The notes below the pieces were generated by a model that was given only the letters and a program-made list of their open reading frames with translations, was not told the DNA's origin and ran no database searches. The position numbers and the translations under genes were made by a program. Of a stretch of DNA of 64,000 bases, positions 47,670 through 61,600 are shown piece after piece. This stretch comes from Sipunculus nudus (Eukaryota; Annelida; Sipuncula; Golfingiida; Sipunculidae), in NCBI GenBank assembly GCA_026874595.1, contig CM049315.1, positions 60,014,889 through 60,078,888 of the forward strand, in the 5' to 3' direction. Numbering within the stretch: position 1 is the first letter of the stretch; the number at the start of each line of letters is the position of its first letter.

Positions 47670-48571
47670 TGGTGTTTAGAAAACGGCGTTCAACTGTATA
47701 CACTAATGTCCCAATATGATTTTATTTTAATATCATGACACACTGACACACCCCTTGAGTTTATGATGTAAACTTCTTAAAAACTCAAAACCATTCACAT
47801 GAACTACCGGTACACCACAGTATTTAGCATTCTCTTCCACAATCAAGATATTACATTGCTGTAGAGCCAGGAGCCATGCTAGCCGCACATATGCCGCTGG
47901 ATTGGACAAAAGGACAGCTGACTTTAGTAGTAAACCAAGTTTGCGACACAGCTAGCCAAATGTGGGCTGGCTTAAACTGACCTGAAAGCCTTTTCATTTG
48001 ACGATGTTACAAAGTAACTGTTTCAATTAAACACATTATCTATTTAACATGTGACATATTGCATCCATTTTACACATAACTAGTTTATGAATAAATATAG
48101 AGTATAGTTTATCCTGGTGGTTTCATAAACCAACACTTTCATATTTAAACAATTACACTGTTTCCTTTAACAATTAAAAACAAAACAAAAACTGAACATT
48201 TTACACATTGTTTTCAGTTAAGCGCCTTGAACTTCAGCTAGTCAGTCAGCATTAAAATAAAAAAAAACTAACTTAATATTAGTCTGTTTATGTTTCAGGT
48301 TTTTTTAATTGTAAAATATCAATCTTTTTGTATTTTTTTATTGCTCAAGTCAAACTGAGCTGCAAAAATTCAGCTCATTATGGCTTAATGAAAAAAAACT
48401 GATAAACTCAGCTCAGCTCGGCTTGATCTTAACTTGGTGGTGGAGCAAAATGGTGGCAGCCCCGGGCTCTACTTTGTTGGTTACATATTAATTTGTATGT
48501 AAATGATACATTATCCTAGACAAAGTCTGAAGTCAAAAGTAACCAGCGAATATTTTTTATACTACTGTCAG
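47670..48571. other. No gene recognised
   Basis: AT-rich sequence without features I can support. Confidence 0.5.
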
Positions 48572-48734
48572 CAGGGTTCATATTTGACACTAGTTAAACC
48601 TATTTACACAAACCCCGGTGGTAAAATGTGGGTAAAAGTATTTTATCCAGGTTTTACCTTTTTATCATGGGTTTTGCCCATTTTTTATCCAAACTTTTTC
48701 CAATATTTATCTGCATTTATCAAGCAGGACCCTG
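48572..48734 (+). mobile_element. Possible hAT-type MITE
   Basis: It starts CAGGGTTCATATTTG and ends GCAGGACCCTG, near-perfect short inverted ends. The interior has repeated GGTAAAA and TTTTACC/TTTTATCC words, as in a known class of animal hAT MITEs. No clear target-site duplication. Confidence 0.45.
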
Positions 48735-48863
48735 GCTTAGTTTCTTCTGAATAGTAAGATGTACACACATTTGTGAATATTTGTAGCTACCAAGTGGCTC
48801 TGACCACATCCCCGCTGTCTAGAGGACGTAATTTACCACACTCACTTTAACTTATGTTTGGCT

Positions 48864-48904
48864 GTGCAGAGCACTCTTATCAAGTGCAGAGCACTCTTAT
48901 CAAG
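48864..48904 (+). repeat. 20-bp tandem duplication
   Basis: GTGCAGAGCACTCTTATCAA occurs twice in a row. Confidence 0.9.
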
Positions 48905-51900
48905 GAGTTATGGGTAAATCCCAGGAATATTGGGTAAAACCTGCTTTTCCAAGCCCCAGATTTACGGGGCTGATTGCAAGTGTACAGTACCTGTGCTGTT
49001 GTGGTCACTTTGATGATCATGTTTTGTTTTCTTCTTTTGACTTTTCTCAAGGCCAGACATATTAATACAATGGTTCCCTGTGCTTGTGTGTTCTGAGCCT
49101 GGGTTTACTTTCCTTTAACATTAAAGCCTGTGCCCTGTGTGACTGTGTGTAGAAGTGCATTATTTTTATTATACAATACCCAGACCTGACTCCCCATAAA
49201 CCTGGTTACATAAATGAAGCCTACACACTACTATGGACTTTAACATGACCTTTAAACACACCTAGTACTGAATTAATTTCACAATAGTATCACCACTCTG
49301 CCTGAAATGTTAATGTGACAGGGCTCAGGTGCATATTAATATGTAAAGTGATTCTGCAACAGGCTGCAAACTTAGTATGTCAATCAGTCAAACCTTGATC
49401 TGAAGATAAATCATGTTATCTCTAACCATCATAGATTTAATATATATATGACTACAGAAATTTGTACAAAACATGAATGACACACTGGTCTGCTAGAGAT
49501 TCCAATTCAAGAGCTAGTGCATTACTTTGTCACTAGGGTGCAGCACCCACTAGCTACCAGCCAAATGTCATTTTTATGTGTAACCGTAATTATAGGATCA
49601 TGGTGGTAATTAAGGCCCTTTAAAAACTGAATTTATTAACTTTTACATTTCTTCCTTGATTAAATCAGTACTGAGTATGTACTTAGCTGGTTGGTTGTTT
49701 CTGATTCATAAATTTCCTCATGGCCAGGACTAAATCATTTAACACGTTGTGATTAAGTTCATTAGAAATCATTTTGAGTTATATAATCAAGTGTGCCTTA
49801 CCATGCTGACCCCTTTGGATGTTACAATTATAAGGAACAAGGTACATGACTTTTAGCATTATTAACTTGGGAAAAAAAATCATACATTTAATGGCTAAAA
49901 AACATGCTTTATGATTACGGTGAACTGGATAATGTAATTTGAGGGAGAACCCAATGATTAAGTACTCAAAAATAAAATGATAAAATGTTCAAATCTTAAG
50001 TTAAATAGGATTCCATTGAAAAAATGAGTTATTTGCAAATTTTATCAAAGTTTCATAGTTTCAAAAAGGGTAAGAGCTCAGATTTACCTGTACCTAACTG
50101 TATATTAAATTTCAGGTCTGTAGCTTTAAGTTTTAAAATTTTCCCTGTTAATGAAAATTTGTGATTTTTAAGTTTTAACCACAATTTAAAAAACAACAGC
50201 TTAACTGAATCCTGCTGAACTAGAAAAGTACAAAAGCATCAATACTGATATTTACTGACAAGACATTATCCTGAGCACAACTATTTTGAAATACAATAAA
50301 CATATTTAAACATCAAGACTAACGGTATGGTTTACTGTATGACAGTAACAGAAAGAAAATTTCTTTTCTTTTAATGATGTGGAGCTTACATTAATATATG
50401 ACTAGTACAAGAATGTAAAGTAAATCAAAGCAACATGTGCAGACCTTTCAGACTTTTGAAAGTACTTTAATACACAGTCAGGCTGCAGGCAAGTATCGCC
50501 TAGTTTTCACTTGCCTACAAAAATCAGTGGTCAAATCCACAAACAAACAGTGGATTTCACATGATTGTGTCACATTTTTATTGCATGACAGACAGTAAGT
50601 TAATGACATTTCTCTTTAGTATTTGTACAGATAAATATACAGGTTATTTAAGATTAGGAGGTATTATTTAATATGATTTCTCCAAGAAAGAAAATGGCTA
50701 ACTAAATATTACTTAAGATTCAGGCCCTTGGGTAAATATTTGTTAGACCCACCTGCCCAGCCATACAAGTAGAAGCCTACTTTTGGTTACCATGCCATAA
50801 TTTACAAAATTCAAAATGCCCCTGGCAAGTAGTTATATCTGTTAATGTTGAGCACTGGTAGAAGTACTGCAGGAAAAATTAAATAAACTCTCCTGCTTAA
50901 GCAGAGACCAGGAACTAATCCCAGAACAATATTACAGTCATGGTTTTAACACCCTGGATGTCAGGCTGATCATTTTAGACATGGAACTGGGCCCTACCGC
51001 TCAACATCATGCAACCAAGCGCTTCTTTGGGAAATTCATCAGGGTGTAAACTCATACATATTCAGGAGAGGCCCTGTGACTGATACCTTAACTTGCAGGA
51101 ACATGGGAAGCAAGCCAGAAGCCTCTGGGGTTACCTAACATTGGGTATCCTAAATTAAGCTTCCTCATTCACCATTGTACAGTAACATTCACCAAAATAA
51201 TGAAGTTCATCTTTGAAACTAGAAAAGACTGGCTTCACTGATCCCAGATTACTAAAGGCCGTGCAAATAGGTATTGTGGTTGTCTTTTTAATGGCAAGGG
51301 TTTCAAATTTGTAATATTCATGAAAGGAGAATTAGTGAAAAAATTAAACTTTCATAAATAAGGTCCCAATGGTGCAGGATTGAAAGTTAAAAGGTGAAAG
51401 ACTGATATTTACTATAAATACATGCGTTATAATAGATTTTGTATAAATGTTCAAAGACTGCGATAAAAAAATAAATAACAGATCTTTCAAATTTTCTGCG
51501 ATTAATGAAAAAAAATTTTACTCGTTCGATTTTCCCTTGTTTTCCCTTGTCCAATTATTAGGATTTTGCACACATATTATCTTATACGATTAGTTCATAT
51601 AATAATGGTTTGCTTTGTGTAGGTTTTAATATGGTGTTATCATGAAAATAGAACCCTTGGAAAACACTGAAAATGTGGAAATTGCAAAATTTTATCTAAA
51701 TATATATATATATATATTCTCAAAACTGTCCGTCCATTTTTTAAGTTATCCGGCTCTAACTGATAGAGCCACAGGTCTTGATCAGTGTGTTAAGCTATCC
51801 AGGGTTGATGGACACACCATATTTCAGGACAATCTGTGATGGCATGCCTGAGAAATATGAATAATTTAAATTCTATAAAAGCAGGATTGCAGGTAGAACT

Positions 51901-54550
51901 CTCCAGTCTTGTACAAGGATAACAGATTTTGATTGACACACAAAATTTCTGGATCATCAATGGATGTAGCCATCAATTCCATTACTGTTTTTTACTTTTC
52001 TCACCAGCAAGCATACTGTGGCAAAACCTTCAAGAGACCACCAAGAGACACATATACCTTATCCCAACATATTAACAATATTCAATTATGAGACACCAAG
52101 GCTGTCTTATTAAAGATGTATTAGAAATGGTGCTATGCCGTATTGGCTTTGTATGTCAAGATCTGACTGAATCTCCTTTATCTTTTCTTCATCCCTGACT
52201 GTCTTGATCCTGTCAGGACTACTCAGCCTACTCTCAGTTTACTAAAAGCTCTCAAGACTTTATGGACCACAGCACTGCCTGCCATCATGGTAAATGTCAG
52301 AGGATCACAATGTGGGCGTAATGAAGTAGATTCAATCCTGCCATCATGATAAGATGTCTACCTGCCTGATGAAAATCTTACCATTCTTCACCTGAGCCAC
52401 ACCTCAAACAATAACTGTTTGCTCCATAAAATTCTGTCATTATAATCTATATAAGGTTATATATATACTTTTTTTCACCACAAATTATCTTAAAAGGATG
52501 CCATAATCTACATAAAATACAGAGATATAAGAATCTGTTTCCTTTTAATAAACTATTTGGCAAGATGGAAAAAAGGTGTTTTTTTTATCTAATCTTAAAT
52601 GAATTGATAAACCATCTATTAGCGAGTTCCAAAATGCACTGGAAGACAAAACGCTCTTCATTTTGGTAACAAGTCATTACTCCTCTGTGATATCATTGGC
52701 ACAGAGTAATGATGCAAATCATACTCAGCTAGACCCCACCTGATTAAAGATTCAGTGACATAAAGCACAAAGTATATACAGAAACATACATATGACATTT
52801 TCTTTCAGTCTGTATTTGAAAACTAATTTTAAAAGAATATTACCCCTGGAGGTATGTTTGTTCTGCAGATAAATGTTCTATCATCCTATTATTTGTCCCT
52901 ATGATAAAAACAGAACAGGTAAAAGATGTAAATTTTTTTTTTTGGGGGGGGGGGTGATTATAAATCAAAATGTAAGCTAAACGCTGGCACACTAAGAATA
53001 CATGACCCCTCAAATAAACATATTTGGATACAGCTTGTCACTGCTTGAAATGTGTAAACCACTCCATGTCTGAAATACACATGCCTAGTACATGAACAGT
53101 CCTGCAGGGCCCTAGCAGCAGACAGGTAATGCTGTCTGTAGGGCTGCACGGACTGGTCAATCAGGTGCTGAGGTTCACAATGAATACAATGGCTCTCCAG
53201 CCGATAGTGTGTGTGGGAGACTGTCAGACAGGCTGCAGTACCCTGGAGAAGCTCTGTATGTGACTAGTATTGATCAGCTCAAGAAATGACACACCGTGGG
53301 CTCAGTCTTAATACAGTGCTGATTTGGTTGTCTGTTACTGTGTTTGTGGCAGAGGAATCTATGACCATGTACGGGTTAAAAAAAAACATGTCTAAAACAT
53401 GTGAGCATACAGGCTTCAGTAATTGAGCAGTTTAAAGACAACAGTCAAGACAACAGGCTGAGGAAGAGGGGCCTGTGGTCTATGGGGTAGATCATCCAAT
53501 GGTCAATGGTTGCATGTTCATGGAAAATATAGTATACAACATTAATACTACAACAACAGCACAGACTAAAGTGTTTGAGATATTACCCACAGATGACACA
53601 AGATATTTTAATTTGTCACTGAGAATGTATTTTCAGTATATACAATACATACATACAAATATATATGATTTAGTGTTGCCCCGTTTTCATTTAATAGTTA
53701 TAAATAAGTACAGTTGTCATACTGTTGTCTTTGATAAGATTATGAGTGCATGATATCAGCTGTTTTTTTTTAAATCCACAACATCATTCCCTGTTCCCTA
53801 AGGTTTAAACCATTTATATTTAGCCTGATGATGCCTCTCCTTTTTTACTGATTAAACTCTGGGAGTGTAACAAAGCACTGGATAACTGATGCACTGAATT
53901 ACATCCCTAGAAGTCCTCTGTGACCTGTATAATTTGAGGGAACACTTAGTGATGTTGAAGCTACTTATCTTGTATGTGCTCTAGTTGGCTGATGGACCAC
54001 TCCATTTGTGAACATAGAAACATATATGGTGGTTACAAATGGTAGGAGAGCTTAATTTTTGTTTCACTTGCCTAAATCAACTAACAGCCATATTGTTTAA
54101 GGATATGCTTTTACATATAGAAAGTCTGAAACTGAAACCTAAGTAACACCTAAATCAAGAATTGAATCAAAAGTAAATAATCCATAACTGAATTGATTCT
54201 AATGGCCCACACAATTCACAGGCCAATTAATCCCTGTATGTTTTCAACTACACTGAGGACAAAGCAAGTGTGTATCATTAATAAGCTAATCTGACACTAA
54301 ATAAAATGGTCTTTATATTGAATTGAATCAGTTCACTATGTTTAAACAGTAAATATTTCATACAGCATATTTAATTTTTAGCAAGCACCTTGAGTCTATT
54401 CCATTGGGTCTAGGTGAGTCTAAGTGCCCATTGGAAGTTGGTGATTACTATTTAAACTTAAGCATGAACACATAGTTTGACACAAAAGGTGATGAGTGAC
54501 AGAAGGCTTAAAATGAGATGAAAAACCTCATGATAAAGCCAATATTTATA
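48905..54550. other. No gene recognised; simple repeats only
   Basis: A TA run lies at about 51697-51717 and T11-G11 at 52933-52954. Around 51870-51960 there are weak echoes of the palindrome-core monomer ('ccagtcttgtacaa', 'aaaatttctggatcat'), suggesting old HINE debris. The frame at 53475-53753 has no motif. Confidence 0.5.
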
Positions 54551-54559
54551 TTTAACAAC

Positions 54560-54790
54560 CTTCTGGTCCTTCTGAATTGGTGGCAAAGAGACATTGTGTA
54601 TGTCATGGGCTGCTAGCCTCACTTTGACAGGTATAATTTTTTAGAATATTCATGACACTAAACAACCAATCAGAAACTAAATATAGTTGTTTGAGCATGT
54701 GACCAGTGACCTTGACCTTCAACTATGGGGTTGAGATGCTGTAATAAATAGATTGTTTTCTCATTTATTGATTTTATTGCAGTACAACAT
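54560..54790 (+). repeat. Dispersed repeat, copy 2 (with 36380-36600)
   Basis: It shares TTTTTTAGAATATT, CATGACA, CCAATCAG and GCATGTGACCAGTGACCTTG with copy 1, in the same order and strand. Confidence 0.6.
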
Positions 54791-55309
54791 TTTTTTGTAA
54801 GGTCTAGTTTTAATTTTATTATAGTTAATTAGACCTCGGCCCCATTCTTTCATAGCAGGTTTTAGAACACACACACACAACCCAGATGTACCCAGACAAG
54901 TGTGTTAATCCCGATATATATATTTAATACTGGATCATCCATGTTGACAGTGCTGTATGATTTATATATAACAGGGCTGTACATGAACATAATGCTGCAC
55001 AGTGCTACAGCCACAGACTGATGCTAATTATGGGTAGTCTGGCTTCAGGGATTCACTATCCAACAGGGAAACCTTAAATCTCATTAAGACCTGCTGGTAC
55101 AGATGCTGCAATATAGACTGGTACAGTACTAGCTGCAGGTCTTTGCTTAATACATATCTAATGAGGCCTAAATTATACAAATGAACCTTATGCTGTTACA
55201 GAGCTGTTACAGAGTAATCCCATGAATGTAGCAGCTTATGCTATAATTTACCAGTAACAACCCTTATCATCAACTAAGCCACACTGACACTGATAACCCA
55301 CAGACCTGA

Positions 55310-55815
55310 GTCAAGTACAGGGGGTTTGTACTTGAGTACAAATACTTCAGAGTTAAACGAGTAGAAGTGCACATACAAGTTCAGGAATTTTCAGAATACG
55401 GGAGTACATGTAAAGGGGGGTCTGTACATAAGTACAAGTACATGCATTTATTTATTTAAATTAAGAAGACCAAAAAATTATACCAAAAATTTTTTAATAT
55501 TTTTCATCTTATGAGCACATCTAGATTTCTATCAGTCTCTTAAAAAAGCTCAGATATTCTCAAATTCTAGGGTCTCCTAATTTTTGTTACTGGTGATTCG
55601 ATATGTTGCTCAGTTTATATAAAAATAAATAATATTTATACCTGACCAGTACTTGAAATGTACTGCATTTGTCACATACCTTGGTATCAAGAACAAGTAC
55701 AGTGCAAGAAATGTACTTGGATAAAAATACCAAGTACAAAACAGGGCAAGTGCTACATATTTTGCACTTCAGTTTAGGTACCTACCAGGTTACCAGGTAC
55801 AAGTACAGGGATTTT
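55310..55815. repeat. GTAC-rich segment, possible hAT-like MITE relic
   Basis: AAGTAC/GTACTT words recur many times: AAGTACAGGGGGTTTGTACT near the left edge and GGTACAAGTACAGGG near the right edge. This density of GTAC words, read on both strands, is typical of a MITE type seen in many animals. Exact ends are unclear. Confidence 0.4.
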
Positions 55816-55977
55816 GGATGACTGAAACTCCAAGACAGATATTTCAATTAACCACTGAGATATTTCTTTCATCCAAACAGCAGCTTAAGACAGAAGATTG
55901 TTGGTTTTGATGACTGTCATTGTATTTACAAGTTTGTTGTTACTATAAAATGTCCGGTAAAACAAAAACTTCGAAAA

Positions 55978-57879
55978 ACAAGGGACCTATGGGTCACTAT
56001 GCTCAGCTGAAGTTGACCTTGAAGGTAAAAATCTAAAATAATATCAAATGGAGATGCTGTGTAAGAGGAAGAGGTAATAAAGGCCATGATTGGTTTATAT
56101 GATTGGTTTGTATTGATGAGCAAGAAATTGTTGCAAATAATATTTTGTGACCTAACCATGTGTTTCCTAATGTTGAAATTGAAGCATGTGAGCAGTTTGT
56201 GAACAAATGATCTGTAATATTACCATGATCATTAGTTGGCTTTTTGATTAACTGTTGACATTTCAGTAGTTTACACATTTGTTTAATTGAATCTATTTTT
56301 TGTATAATATATTTTAATAAATATAAATGTATTTTTTTAATGAAATTTATACAGCTGAAATATAACTAATTAACAACATAAAACAGGGCAAACAAAGCCT
56401 GATCTCAAATTCTGCTGAGGCAGGAAAATAATGAACAAATGTTTGTATTAAATCCTCATTTTTTTATTACATCAATTTTTTTTATTATAAGTTTATATTT
56501 CTATACATTTCCAATATAACATATATATCCGAATATAAAAGTTGATTCATAATTCTTAATTGCATCATCATAAATCTCAATCTTGTCAGATAACACCACA
56601 TCATGCATACAAATGTTTATTTATTTTTTACCACAAAAATATATCTTTTAAATCTGCAAAACAATAAATATCTTAAAATAATACCTGATTTAGATTTCAC
56701 AATTTTTAAATGTGTCTTTATTTATCCATAATGTGCTTCATATTTTATAAATTTAAGCATACCGATGGGTTCAATTATATTTGTTAAAATCATTTAAAAG
56801 AAATTGATTTCTTTAAAAATGCCACATTACACAACATTGCATCTTCTGGATTATACCTTGAATTACCTTTTCAAGGAAAGTTTTTGCATATCGGAGTGGA
56901 AACAGCATTAAAATGAAGGAGATACAGTGAAAACAATAACAATTACTGCATAACACTTGGTGGGTTGGGTTTGCGGGGTGGGGGGTGGGGGGTGATTGGG
57001 ATGGTGATATGAGAATAACTGTACACCTGTCACAGCAGGGGATCTCCCCCAGTGACTGTAACAAATCAGAAACCCTAGCATAGCTGACTTCCATTGACCT
57101 GGAGTGGGACCCTGCATCTGTAATCTGTATCAAAGCAAATGACTACAACAGAGCCTCAAGAAAAAAATCAATAACTAGCCTAATTTTCAAGCTTTTATTT
57201 TCAAATTTCAGATTTAAACAAATTAAATATTTATGTTTACATGCTGTGAAAATTAAATCAATGGTACTAACAGAAAAAAAACGTGCCATGGTCAAAGTTG
57301 GGCAAAATTTAAGGTACTGATTTTATTATTATGCGAATAACTTAAAAAATTTACAAAATTCAGATCTAATTTTGGGTAAACAATTGAAACTTAATTAAAC
57401 ATAGTTATATACTTGGGAAAATAGACTCTAGTTTCAAAATTTTTCATGTTAAGTGAGTAAGTATTTTTCCTGATTTTTTACAAAGTACATTATGTTTGGG
57501 CCCATAACTTAAAGAATTTATACTTAACAGACTTAATTTCTGGCATGTACATAGAAACTATATAGAGGAATATTTATGGTAAATATGAGGAAAAACAGAT
57601 GAGTGGTTTTGATATTAGGCAGTCCTGAAGTGTGAAAATAGGTTTTTAATAAAAAATTGAGGTTTTTCCTTAATTTCTCAAAGGAACGAAGTCGCAAAGA
57701 CCCAGTTTTCGGCTTGGTAGGAGATCTTGGGGACATCTAACATTATGCTGAATTTTGGATTCCTAGGTCTTACGGTTTCAAAACGTGCCACATCTACGGA
57801 CGGACGGACGGACAGACAGACAGACGGACAATGGACCACGACTATAGCTCAGATGACTTATAGTCAGCTGAGCTAAAAA
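55978..57879 (+). mobile_element. P1-family HINE/pearl-like element
   Basis: The 5' end ACAAGGGACCTATGGGTCAC is followed by GCTCAGCTG. The 3' end has (GGAC)n and CAGA units (about 57796-57830), then the TAGCTCAG...CTGAGCTA hairpin and AAAAA. The 3' half (from about 57230) aligns with the second core unit of the copy at 9.5 kb. The 5' half is different and very AT-rich (56280-56830). Confidence 0.75.
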
Positions 57880-58589
57880 GGAAAAATTTGCAATTGGAAA
57901 AAAACACATGTTAAGAAATGTTTTAACTTTATAAAGCTGCAGTGTAAAAAATCAATCTTGATATTCACATTGTTCATTTTCAATGTAACTTCTGACAAAG
58001 GGGAGGATCTATTGTTACTTTGATATTGATATTGCTACATACAAAACAAATAATGTATCTGTCTTTGATCAGAGCAAACTATTGTATCAATATTTAAACT
58101 GTGTCTTTGTTTGTATCAACAATTAAGCCTCTGCCAACATAGAGGCTGTGAGTAGTTCTTTCACTTTGTTTAACAAGATAATTTTGTGGTGATAACACAA
58201 GTTTGGATGATTTCAGTAAGGTCCTTTGACATCCTGTTTGCATTGGTCATCCATGCCTGAGTAGTATCAAAGGTAGAGGTGTATACACCACATACTGTAT
58301 GCCCGGGCGGCCACGGCAGCAGTAATTAATGACTTCACCAGCAATGGGTTAAATTAGCTGAAGATGGAGCCTCATTGTCAGAAATTTTAGATTCATATAT
58401 CATCAAATATGTTCAATTATAACTATTTCAATTTAACAGTGAATTTTATAATTTAATATTTAAGATGAAGGAAATGTTTTGGGGACTTGGAAAATTGTTT
58501 CAATATATCGGAAATTTCACTTAACCAGATTTCAATTGAGTGGAACTGGCTGTACATGTAGTAGACCTGAGCAAGATGACACACTTATT

Positions 58590-58638
58590 ATTTAAACCAA
58601 AGTCATCTTTGGTTCAGCAGACCAGCTGAGCTAAAACA
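58590..58638 (+). other. Isolated P1-like 3' end
   Basis: Hairpin CCAAAG-TCAT-CTTTGG followed by AGCTGAGCTAAAAC resembles a rolling-circle-type 3' terminus with the P1 subterminal motif. It has no matching 5' end nearby and lies about 12 bp before the P4 start. Confidence 0.45.
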
Positions 58639-58649
58639 AACCAGTACAA

Positions 58650-61600
58650 ACTAGACATTTCTTGGCACCGCAGGTGCCAGAGTATCCCCAGACATAGTAG
58701 CCCCCCCCCCTTTATAAATAGACCCCCATTTTTAGCAGCATATACTGACACTTGGCATATTTATTGTTTCTTCCATCTAACATTCCACAATCTTGTTGAA
58801 GATGTTGGTCCTGTGACCTTGATCTTTTTAAAGATGTGTCCTGTGACCTTGACCTTTGACCTCATGACCCCAAAATCAATTCTGGTCTTGCTATTCCAAT
58901 GGGACATATGCAAGTTAAGTTTGAAATCTATACATCAATAAAGCAGGAATTATCACCCAGAAACTAATTTTTGGACAGATGGCTCCTGTGACCTTCACCT
59001 ACGACCTTGTGACCTCAAAATTGATAGGGGTCTTCCACTCTTGGCAGGTGAACTATATGTGCAAGATGAAAGATCTGAGATGAATTGTTTAGCTGAAAAT
59101 GCATCCACAATCTTTTGAAAGAGGTTTCCTGTGACCTTGACCTTTGACCTCATGACCCCAAAATCAATTCAGGTCTTGCTTTTCCAATGGGTCAAATTCA
59201 AGTCAAGTTTGAAATCCATACATCAATAAAAGAAGGAATTATCATCCAGAAACTAATTTTTGGACAGATGGCTCCTGTGACCTTCACTTTTGACCTTGTG
59301 ACCTCAAAATTGATAGGGTTCTTCCACTCTTGGCAGGTGAACTATATGTGCAAGATGAAAGATCTGAGATGAATTGTTTGGCTGAAAATGCATCCACAAT
59401 CTTTTTAAAGAGGTTTCCTGTGACCTTGACCTCATGACCCCAAAATCAATTCAGGTCTTGCTTTTCCAATGGGTCAAATACAAGTCAAGTTTGAAATAAA
59501 TACATCAATTAAAGAAGGAATTATCATCCGGAAACTAATTTTTGGACAGATGGCTCCTGTGACCTTCACCTTTGACCTTGTGACCTTGTGATAGGGTTCT
59601 TCCTCTCTTGGCAGGTGAACTATATGTCCAAGATGAAAAATCTGAGATGAAATGTTTGGCTGAAAATGCATCCACATCTTTTTAAAGATGTGTCCTGTGA
59701 CCTTGACCTTTGACCTCATAATCAATTTGGGTCTTGCTTTTCCAATGGGACATATATAAGTCAAGTTTGAAATCCATACATCAATAAAAGAAGGAATTAT
59801 CATCCAGAAACTAATTTTTGGACAGATGGCTCCTGTGACCTTCACCTTTGACCTTGTGACCTCAAAACTGATAGGGGTTCACTCTTGGCAGGTGAACTAT
59901 ATGTGCAAGATGAAAGATCTGAGATGAATTGTTTGGCTGAAAATGCATCCACAATCTTTTTAAAGAGGTTTCCTGTGACCTTGACCTTTGACCTCATGAC
60001 CCCAAAATCAATTCAGGTGTTGCTTTTCCAATGGGTCAAATACAAGTCAAGTTTGAAATCCATACATCAATAAAAGAAGGAATTATCATCAAGAAACTAA
60101 TTTTTGGACAGATGGCTCCTGTGACCTTCACCTTTGACCTTGTGACCTCAAAATTGATAGGGTTCTTCCTCTCTTGGCAGGTGAACTATATGTGCAAGAT
60201 GAAAGATCTGAGATGAAATGTTTGGCTGAAAATGCATCCACAATCTTTTTAAAGATGTCCTGTGACCTTGACCTTTGACCTCATGACCCCAAAATCAATT
60301 TGGGTCTTGCTTTTCCAATGGGACATATACAAGTCAAGTTTGAAATCCATACATCAATAAAAGCAGGATTTATCATCCAGAAACTAATTTTTGGACAGAT
60401 GGCTCCTGTGACCTTCACCTTTGACCTTGTGACCTCAAAACTGATAGGGGTCTTCCTCTATTGGCAGATGACTTACATGTGCAAGATGAAAGGTCTGAGA
60501 TGAAATGTTTGGCTGAAAATGCATCCACAATCTTTTTAAAGATGTGTCCTGTGACCTTGACCTTTGACCTCATGACCCCTAAAATAAATTGGAGTCTTGC
60601 TTTTTCAATGGGACATATATAAGTCAAGTTTGAAATCAATACATCAATAAAAGCAGGAATTATCATCCAGAAACTAATTTTTGGACAGATAGCTCCTGTG
60701 GCCTTGACCTTTGACCTTGTGATCCCAAAATTTATATGGATCATCCACTATTGGCAAGTGAGCTATATATTCAAGATGGAAGACTTAGGATGAAAGTTTA
60801 GCTTAAAATGCATCCACAGTATCTTTTAAAATGCCAGTCCAGTGACCTTGACCTTTGAACTCATGACCCTAGAACCTAAAGGGTTCTTACTTTAGTGGTG
60901 GGCCATACATAAGTCATGTTTGAAATCTATATGGCTATCAACACTGGAGATATCATAAGAGGTGTGTGATTTTCACCATATATGGCAATATTCAAGGTCA
61001 AGGCCACTATCATAGGAAAGGTCATGACCCCAATTTAAATAACCATCATCCCATAACCCATACCTATGTATATGCATAATATAAAAGAAATCTGTCCATT
61101 AGTTTTTGACTTATAATGCTCACAGTACTGTAAGGTGGCAATTTTGGGGGTATTAAACGGCACGAAAACAAGTAAAGAATAATAGGTGGCGCCACCAGTT
61201 TCTGGAACATGACAACCCTATCCATGATCTTCCATCAAGTTGATTTTGGGATAAATCCATGCAAGATTTCTTGAGATATTAAAGAATTTGTGTGATTGTC
61301 CCCAAAATTGGACCTATTCAAGGTCAAGGACACTCTCCTAGTAAAGGTTATGACCTCATTTTAAATAGGCGTCGTCCTCTCACCCATATCTATACATATA
61401 CCAAGTTTGGTAAAGTTCCCTGAAATATTTTTGGGGTTATCGCGCCAACAAGATTTATATGCGGCGGCGGCGGCGGGACCGGTATGAAAACATAGTATCC
61501 CCCGACTTTGTCTGGGGATACAATAATAGGTGGCGCCACCAGTTTCTGGAACATGACAACCCTATCCATGATCTTCCATCAACTTGATTTTGGGATAAAT

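Noticed and set aside
10980-57736. Recurrent minus-strand frame of about 67 codons in P1 copies (for example 10980-11186, 11676-11879, 32766-32969, 35024-35227, 57533-57736)
   Set aside because: It follows the repeated core unit. Between diverged copies the differences are mostly amino-acid changing, and no domain is recognisable, so there is no sign of protein selection.
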